Below, one piece after another: positions 29,793 to 34,159 of a DNA stretch of 34,159 nucleotides (its first letter is position 1; each line of letters opens with the position of its first letter). A program made the translations under genes and the position numbers. Under the pieces are notes generated by a model that was given only the letters and a program-made list of their open reading frames with translations, did no database searches and was not told where the DNA came from. The stretch is taken from the NCBI GenBank assembly GCA_026391715.1, contig JAPLDO010000088.1:1-34159 (forward strand), given 5' to 3'. Origin of the DNA: Bacteroidota bacterium (GTDB lineage: Bacteria; Bacteroidota; Bacteroidia; Bacteroidales; FEN-979).

Positions 29793-29817
29793 AAAACTTG
29801 CGCAAGGTTCAAGTTTT
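29793..29817. promoter_or_regulatory. Inverted repeat in the divergent gap (possible operator)
   Basis: AAAACTTG (29793-29800) and CAAGTTTT (29810-29817) are perfect inverted arms around a 9-nt centre, and CTTGCGCAAG inside is itself a 10-bp palindrome. It lies between the divergent Ca-loop gene and the DUF6132 gene, where a shared regulator could bind. No binding protein is known. Confidence 0.3.
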
Positions 29818-29883
29818 AGGTTAAGAAATTAAACTGTAAAAATACAATGCTGCAAGCGCGAGAAAGGAAAACATTGAAATATC

Positions 29884-30120
29884 ATGTCAGATAACTGCAA
29901 GACAAACACAGAGCCTTTGCCAATTAAGGAAAGACTTAAAACCTGGGCTTTTTGGAAGCCAGTATTTTTTACCGTAATAGGCGGTGTAGGAGGCTTTATG
30001 TATTCTCATTTTGTCGGATGTGCTTCCGGAACCTGTGCCATTACGAGTAATCCTTATGCCAGTATTGCGTTCGGGGGATTTTTAGGTTACTTCATGGTCA
30101 ACCGTCCCTGCGCATGTTAA
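29884..30120 (+). CDS. DUF6132 small membrane protein
   Basis: 78 residues with two membrane helices: FWKPVFFTVIGGVGGFMYSH and ASIAFGGFLGYFMVN. The text GGVGGFMYSHFVGCASGTCAIT matches the DUF6132 hallmark (GGxxGxxYxxxVGCxxGxCxI), a small inner-membrane family common in Bacteroidota, often near rhodanese or redox genes. Two cysteines in the central loop (GCASGTC) and two at the C-terminus (CAC) could bind metal or take part in thiol chemistry. Function unknown. The region 29821-29883 before it has no recognisable promoter. Confidence 0.82.
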   Translation: MSDNCKTNTEPLPIKERLKTWAFWKPVFFTVIGGVGGFMYSHFVGCASGTCAITSNPYASIAFGGFLGYFMVNRPCAC

Positions 30121-30148
30121 AAGTTGTCATTCATAAGTTCAAAGCAAT

Positions 30149-30259
30149 ATGAGTAAAGAAATGTGGAATCAGCGCTATCATAACCATTCGATTATAAAAA
30201 AATGTGCCGGAGAGTTTATTACTCCCCAGCACAAAAGTATTCATAGCAATACGAATTAG
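30149..30259 (+). pseudogene. Truncated N-terminus of a SAM-dependent methyltransferase
   Basis: The ATG at 30149 opens MSKEMWNQRYHNHSIIKKCA and stops at 30257. The first ten residues are the typical start of TehB/UbiE-like methyltransferases (MSKExWNxRY), but the next residues diverge and the AdoMet-binding domain is absent. The frame runs into the terminator hairpin of the convergent gene, so it looks like the stump left by a deletion. It could also be a chance 36-codon ORF. Confidence 0.4.
30196..30233 (-). terminator. Rho-independent terminator of the DUF2202 gene
   Basis: Read on the minus strand, TGTGCTGGGGAGT (30233-30221), loop AATAA and ACTCTCCGGCACA (30215-30203) form a 13-bp stem with two mismatches, followed by seven Ts (30202-30196). 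Confidence 0.75.
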
Positions 30260-30999
30260 TTACAATGGCAATTTCCTGTACCGGTTTCATGTTTCGAATT
30301 CACGATCGCGTCAAAATCTTCCTGTGTCAGGTATTGTGGTGTATAGGCGCCACCTGTGAATTTAATATTGGCATAAAATGAACGCAAATGGTTTCGTGAA
30401 CCACGCATAAGATTGTTGAAGACGCATGCGATATCCTGGTTGTCAATTGTCAGCAAATGATCCTTCAGATCTTTTATATCCAGATCTTCGATCGTGGCGC
30501 CTACTACAAGCCCATTAAGTAAGGACCCAGAGCCAAGGGTTACCAGTGAATTGTAAAGAGTCTGAAGATCCTGGTTCGTAAAAATACCCGTTACATGGTT
30601 CGCCGCAGGATCAACCAATGAATATTTATTGATCAGCGACTTGATCGCATCAGTATGCCTCTGCTCACTGAGTGTGATGTTCCTGAAGATTGGCTTTGTG
30701 TAAAGCTGGCTGAGGGTAAGGTATACATCATGTGCAAGGAATTCTTCTTCGCGCATAATGACAAGGGCTTCCGATTCAGAAGCATTTAGCGATTCAAATG
30801 GCAAGGAATCGACACACGACAGACATCCTGTCAGAGAAGTATCGGCAATTGTGTAGTTAAGGATAGCATCCTTGTACTGGGAGTCTGCTGATGCTGGTAC
30901 AGAAGTTGTTTTTTTTGTGCATCCGTTCAGGGACAGTAAAATAAATGATACACCCATCAGCAGGAACATCCCGATGGCGAAATTTTTTCTTGCTTTCAT
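30256..30999 (-). CDS. DUF2202 ferritin-like lipoprotein
   Basis: 247 residues from the ATG at 30999. The frame opens from 31155, but a promoter element at 31046-31053 lies in that stretch and MKARKNFAIGMFLLMGVSFI followed by LLSLNGC is a proper lipoprotein signal. The DUF2202 domain has the two-helix metal-site texts MREEEFLAHDVYLTLSQLY and SEQRHTDAIKSL, then GATIEDLDIKDL and GSRNHLRSFY: the ExxxxxD..ExxH arrangement of ferritin-like di-iron proteins. A role in oxygen or peroxide handling in the envelope is inferred. The C-terminus ends in a short CHC motif. It is divergent from the sulfide oxidoreductase gene and has its own terminator. Confidence 0.87.
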   Translation of the reverse strand: MKARKNFAIGMFLLMGVSFILLSLNGCTKKTTSVPASADSQYKDAILNYTIADTSLTGCLSCVDSLPFESLNASESEALVIMREEEFLAHDVYLTLSQLYTKPIFRNITLSEQRHTDAIKSLINKYSLVDPAANHVTGIFTNQDLQTLYNSLVTLGSGSLLNGLVVGATIEDLDIKDLKDHLLTIDNQDIACVFNNLMRGSRNHLRSFYANIKFTGGAYTPQYLTQEDFDAIVNSKHETGTGNCHCN

Positions 31000-31045
31000 A
31001 ATAGATAGTTTTAGAAGGGTTAGATGAGAATGCATTCTTCGAGCA

Positions 31046-31053
31046 CAAAAGTA
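31046..31053 (-). promoter_or_regulatory. Putative -7 promoter element for the DUF2202 gene
   Basis: TACTTTTG on the minus strand, 46 bp upstream of the ATG at 30999; identical to the element in front of the divergent sulfide oxidoreductase. It decides against the longer reading frame starting at 31155. Confidence 0.45.
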
Positions 31054-31205
31054 TTTACATGTACGTATATAACTATTATGATATTTTACTTTACTTGTAT
31101 AAGATTTTATGGCGATGGAAAATGGAAATACGGTTTGTTTTGGGTTCATATCCACATTTATACACTTTTTGGCGACTTTTTACACTATACTGACAAAATC
31201 ATCGC

Positions 31206-31213
31206 TACTTTTG
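31206..31213 (+). promoter_or_regulatory. Putative -7 promoter element for the sulfide oxidoreductase gene
   Basis: TACTTTTG, matching TAnnTTTG, 48 bp before the ATG. No -33 box is clear. Confidence 0.4.
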
Positions 31214-31260
31214 AAGTGATAACCGAACATCTCACCCAAACATAAGTTAATCTCATCCGG

Positions 31261-32718
31261 ATGAAAAAAATAGTCGTTCTCGGGGCTGGCATTGCCGGCC
31301 ATACCACTTCCTTACTGTTAAAGCATAAACTCGGCAGGAACCACCATGTGATCGTAATAAGCCCGCATGATAAATATCAATGGATCCCGTCTAACATCTG
31401 GGTGGGAATTGGTCAGATGACAGCCAAGCAGGTATCTTTCCCGCTTGAACCGGTCTATCGCAAGAAAGGAATTGAGTTTATCCAGGGAAAAGCAACCGCC
31501 ATTCATCCTGAAGGTGAGACAGGCAACGACATGCCATACGTGGAGCTTGAATATACGGATGCAGATAAGGCAGGGCAGTCAGGGAGAGTGGAATACGATT
31601 TCCTTGTGAATGCTACAGGCCCGAAGCTAAACTTTGCAGCCACAGAAGGGTTGGGACCAAAAGGTTTTACCAATTCCGTATGCACATACGCGCATGCTGA
31701 AGAGGCATGGATGAATCTTCAAAAATCCCTGAATAAAATGGCAAACGGAGAAAAGCAGCGTTTCCTTATCGGAACCGGACACCCGACAGCCACATGTCAG
31801 GGCGCCGCTTTTGAATATGCACTGAATGTAGCCTTTGAGATCTCAAAGCGAAAATTGAATCATAAGGCAGAGATCACCTGGATTACCAATGAAAATGAAG
31901 TGGGCGATTTCGGAATGGGGGGCGCTTTTATTAAAAAGGGCGGGTATGTCACATCAACCAGGGTCTTTGCCGAATCTATCCTTGCCGAATATGGTATCCG
32001 TTGGATCACCAAGGCAGGGATAATCAAAGTAGAGGAGGGAAAAGCCCATTATGAAACGCTTGATGGCGAGCGACATGTGCAGGAATTTGATTTCGCCATG
32101 CTGATTCCATCCTTTGCCGGCGCGGGGATGAAGGCCATTGACCGCAAAGGGGAAGATATCACTTCAAAACTGTTTGCCCCCAGCGGATTCATGAAGGTGG
32201 ATGCAGATTACACCGCGCTGCCATTTCAGGAATGGAGCGCCGATGACTGGCCTTCAACCTATGAAAGTCCGTCCTACCCGAATATTTTTGCCGCAGGCAT
32301 CGCTTTCGCTGTGCCTCATCCGATTTCACAACCAAGAAGTAGTAAGAGTGGGTTACCAATCTTCCCGACAGCCCCAAGGACTGGCATGCCCTCAGGTGTA
32401 ATTGGAAAAATTGTAGCTCTCAACATCATCCACCGGATCAGAAACAACTCAAAAGATTCACCGCATAAAGCTTCCATGGCAAGAATGGGAGCTGCCTGCA
32501 TCATCTCCTCAGGTTACGGGCTACGCAATGGCATGGCTGCATCAATGACAGTTTTTCCAATCGTACCTGATTATAAACGTTATCCGGATTGGGGACGAGA
32601 CCTAAACTATACCATTGGAGAACCCGGATTGGCTGGACATTGGGTGAAATTGCTATTGCATTACCTGTTTATCTATAAAGCAAAAGCAAAAACATTTTGG
32701 TATTTGATTCCTGAATAG
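31261..32718 (+). CDS. Sulfide:quinone oxidoreductase-like flavoprotein
   Basis: 485 residues. The N-terminal VLGAGIAGHTTSLLL is the FAD-binding GxGxxG fold, and ISPHDKYQWIPSNIWVGIG is characteristic of sulfide:quinone reductases. Cysteines C141 (SVCTYAH), C179 (TATCQGA) and C413 (GAACIIS) are placed like the redox and structural cysteines of the family. NATGPKLNF and NIFAAGIAFAVPHP carry the second FAD contacts. C-terminal amphipathic helices (KLLLHYLFIYKAKAKTFWY) would dock on the membrane. Sulfide electrons pass through FAD to the quinone pool as polysulfide or sulfur is released. Convergence with cydB, a sulfide-resistant terminal oxidase, fits sulfide removal under low oxygen. Exact SQR subtype uncertain. 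Confidence 0.88.
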   Translation: MKKIVVLGAGIAGHTTSLLLKHKLGRNHHVIVISPHDKYQWIPSNIWVGIGQMTAKQVSFPLEPVYRKKGIEFIQGKATAIHPEGETGNDMPYVELEYTDADKAGQSGRVEYDFLVNATGPKLNFAATEGLGPKGFTNSVCTYAHAEEAWMNLQKSLNKMANGEKQRFLIGTGHPTATCQGAAFEYALNVAFEISKRKLNHKAEITWITNENEVGDFGMGGAFIKKGGYVTSTRVFAESILAEYGIRWITKAGIIKVEEGKAHYETLDGERHVQEFDFAMLIPSFAGAGMKAIDRKGEDITSKLFAPSGFMKVDADYTALPFQEWSADDWPSTYESPSYPNIFAAGIAFAVPHPISQPRSSKSGLPIFPTAPRTGMPSGVIGKIVALNIIHRIRNNSKDSPHKASMARMGAACIISSGYGLRNGMAASMTVFPIVPDYKRYPDWGRDLNYTIGEPGLAGHWVKLLLHYLFIYKAKAKTFWYLIPE

Positions 32719-32771
32719 TAACAATATGTAATTATAACTTTGATCAACATCCTGTTCTAATAAAATCTGTC

Positions 32772-32933
32772 ATGCAAGAAAAACACATTTCTCCCGGACC
32801 AAAAGAAATCACATATCCCCCTTATCCGACCGGATCAACAAGATTTTGGCGCAAATTCTTTCCCTGGCAGGTTGTCAGATTTTTCGTGTTAAATCTCAAA
32901 ATCATGCGTATCATTATCGGGGGCCATTCTTGA
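32772..32933 (+). CDS. Small 53-residue protein following the sulfide oxidoreductase
   Basis: ATG at 32772 begins MQEKHISPGPKEITYPPYPT and ends TGA at 32931-32933, starting 53 bp after the sulfide oxidoreductase stop. The second half (FWRKFFPWQVVRFFVLNLKI followed by MRIIIGGHS) is an amphipathic, aromatic and basic helix that could lie on the membrane. Codon use is like that of neighbouring genes. No family is recognised with certainty; the position suggests a partner or anchor of the flavoprotein. Confidence 0.5.
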   Translation: MQEKHISPGPKEITYPPYPTGSTRFWRKFFPWQVVRFFVLNLKIMRIIIGGHS

Positions 32934-32965
32934 ATTTAAGTTGTTTTTTAAACCCTTTGCCTGCA

Positions 32966-33073
32966 TCAACTACCGTGAAGTTTCTCGAACTTTTTAAAGA
33001 CCGCCACAATTACGAACCAGGAAACCAAAATCAGGACTGGCCAGATGAAAAACCATATAATTTGAGTTATCAT
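32966..33073 (-). CDS. CydX-like 35-residue single-TM protein behind cydB
   Basis: ATG at 33073, stop at 32966-32968: MITQIIWFFIWPVLILVSWF followed by VIVAVFKKFEKLHGS. It begins 11 bp after the cydB stop on the same strand. One hydrophobic helix with tryptophans near the start and a positive C-terminus has the size and layout of CydX, the small third subunit that stabilises the haem groups of cytochrome bd oxidase. Primary sequences of CydX-like proteins vary greatly between phyla, so the assignment is by size, topology and position. Too short for standard gene calling. Confidence 0.55.
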   Translation of the reverse strand: MITQIIWFFIWPVLILVSWFVIVAVFKKFEKLHGS

Positions 33074-33084
33074 TGCTTCAATTT

Positions 33085-34158
33085 TTAATAAATGTGTGTT
33101 TCACTTTTCATCTCTTCAATATCGATCTTTTTGCTGTCAATCGAGCGCCAGGCATAAAAGATATATGCCAGTACAAATGGAACCAGGAGCGATACATAGC
33201 TCATGGCTACCAATGTATAATGGCTTGAAGAACTGTTTTCGATGGTGAGTGAACTTTGTAAATCATAAGTTGATGGGTAATAGGCGGTATTATTGAAACC
33301 GGCAAGAAGAAACAGGGAAAATACCGTTAGAATAGCGCCAATGCCTGCTGCCCAAATCCCTTTGGTACTGCATTTTACAAAGCAAGTGATCGGACGGATA
33401 ATCCCCAGTAGAACCATTACAACTCCGAGGAGAAACAAAATAGCAACCACCGGCATCTGAATCAGGTTGTGCAGATATTTATACGGTTCCATAGATACAA
33501 TTTTGGTCTCCGAATTTACTGCAAAACCAGACGACAACAGCAACCAGATCGTAAAAGTAAGGAAGAAAACCACAAATGGAATTGCATTATAGAGCAACTG
33601 TTTTTTTACCCTTTCCATGATGGCGGCATTGTTTACACGGTTCATGAAATAGAGCAGGGCCAGCACACGTGCCAGGAAAAAGACTGTCAATCCAAGGGTA
33701 AGGTTTTGAAGGTTCAGGGCAGCTTCCAGACCGTATGCAAGGCCAGTCCACTCAGAGATGATGGGCATTTTGTCACCTGTAAGGTTGGTCAGATTCATTT
33801 TATTAACTACAAAAGCAGAACCGCTAAAGAAGGTGGCAACGGCTGTGCCAATGAGTACCGTTCCAAGCAATCCATTGATAAAAAGCAACACTTCATACGT
33901 GCGGCGCCCGAAGAAATTGTTGGGTTTCGACCGGTATTCATACGAAACGGCCTGAACCACAAATGCGATAAGGATGAGCATCCATACCCAGTAGGCGCCT
34001 CCGAAACTGGTAGAATAGAAAAGGGGAAAGGAAGCGAAAAAAGCGCCGCCAAAGGTAACGAGGGTAGTAAAGGTGAATTCCCATTTTCTTCCAAGTAGAT
34101 TGACCAGAACTGTGCGTTCGTCTTCGGTTTTTCCAAGGGTGTATATAAGTGTTTGCCC
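33085..34158 (-). CDS. cydB: Cytochrome bd ubiquinol oxidase subunit II, 5' end outside window
   Basis: The frame is open to the right edge; 357 residues are visible and roughly 30 N-terminal residues are missing. Visible text GQTLIYTLGKTEDERTVLVN, GRKWEFTFTTLVTFGGAFF, FPLFYSTSFGGAYWVW and SYEYRSKP is the conserved CydB N-domain, and VSLLVPFVLAYIFYAWRSID closes the last helix. About eight membrane helices are present. With CydA (expected upstream, outside the window) it reduces oxygen with quinol electrons at high affinity. The ATG at 33981 is internal. It is followed by a CydX-like ORF after 11 bp and converges on the sulfide:quinone oxidoreductase. Confidence 0.95.
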   Translation of the reverse strand, partial: GQTLIYTLGKTEDERTVLVNLLGRKWEFTFTTLVTFGGAFFASFPLFYSTSFGGAYWVWMLILIAFVVQAVSYEYRSKPNNFFGRRTYEVLLFINGLLGTVLIGTAVATFFSGSAFVVNKMNLTNLTGDKMPIISEWTGLAYGLEAALNLQNLTLGLTVFFLARVLALLYFMNRVNNAAIMERVKKQLLYNAIPFVVFFLTFTIWLLLSSGFAVNSETKIVSMEPYKYLHNLIQMPVVAILFLLGVVMVLLGIIRPITCFVKCSTKGIWAAGIGAILTVFSLFLLAGFNNTAYYPSTYDLQSSLTIENSSSSHYTLVAMSYVSLLVPFVLAYIFYAWRSIDSKKIDIEEMKSETHIY

Positions 34159-34159
34159 T

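Noticed and set aside
33469-34098. 209-codon plus-strand open frame
   Set aside because: It is antisense to cydB, whose translation is unmistakable; the plus-strand product is of charged, low-logic composition with no family text.

Overview
The window reads as chromosomal DNA of a Bacteroidota bacterium, most likely an anaerobic, amino-acid-fermenting member of Bacteroidales or a close relative. This rests on several observations: repeated promoter -7 elements of the form TAnnTTTG, the near absence of Shine-Dalgarno sites, lipoproteins with Bacteroidota-style lipoboxes, an OmpA/TPR outer-membrane protein, DUF6132 and DUF2202 proteins, a folK-deoxynucleoside kinase pair, and a ptb/buk butyrate-forming module. 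Species cannot be assigned from the sequence alone.

Layout. (1) 1-3622: a hybrid sensor kinase lies between restriction-modification debris. On its left is the 3' part of an N6-adenine DNA methyltransferase that runs off the window; on its right is a decayed, frameshifted and internally deleted remnant of a type IIG (DUF7149-type) enzyme. (2) 3641-8680, minus strand: a compact cell-envelope operon of nitrilase-family amidase, family-2 glycosyltransferase, polysaccharide deacetylase, O-antigen ligase-like protein and a diacylglycerol-kinase-family protein. (3) 8776-11048, plus strand: phosphoglycerate kinase, translationally coupled (TAATG) to a heptosyltransferase-like family-9 glycosyltransferase. 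(4) 11038-13806: small lipoproteins and decay. One lipoprotein gene is broken by a single in-frame TAA right after the lipobox cysteine. There is also a fragment of a secreted-protein C-terminus, queD, and a MITE-like palindromic element with 9-bp direct repeats. (5) 13807-19446: amino-acid catabolism, with tnaA and a free-methionine sulfoxide reductase on the minus strand and a ptb-permease-buk operon on the plus strand, fitting fermentation of amino acids to acyl-CoAs with ATP recovered as butyrate or branched acids. (6) 19550-27120: folK, deoxynucleoside kinase, a large OmpA/TPR protein, a SpoU-type RNA methyltransferase and mutS. (7) 27165-27381: tRNA-Gly(GCC) and tRNA-Leu(TAA), separated by a large palindrome. 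(8) 27525-34158: an alpha/beta hydrolase, then a cluster that looks like a redox, metal or sulfide stress island: a zinc-finger anti-sigma-like protein, a secreted Ca-loop protein, DUF6132, DUF2202, sulfide:quinone oxidoreductase, a conserved-looking 53-residue protein, an unreported CydX-like 35-residue protein, and cydB running off the right end.

The most unusual feature seen at every scale is a set of short (7-, 8- and 14-bp unit) tandem repeat tracts. They occur both between genes and, in frame, inside otherwise conserved envelope enzymes: the family-2 glycosyltransferase, the heptosyltransferase (twice) and, in weaker form, folK and the tail of the DUF4190-like protein. The same octamer family occurs at two loci about 8 kb apart, which suggests a dispersed repeat process rather than local slippage alone.
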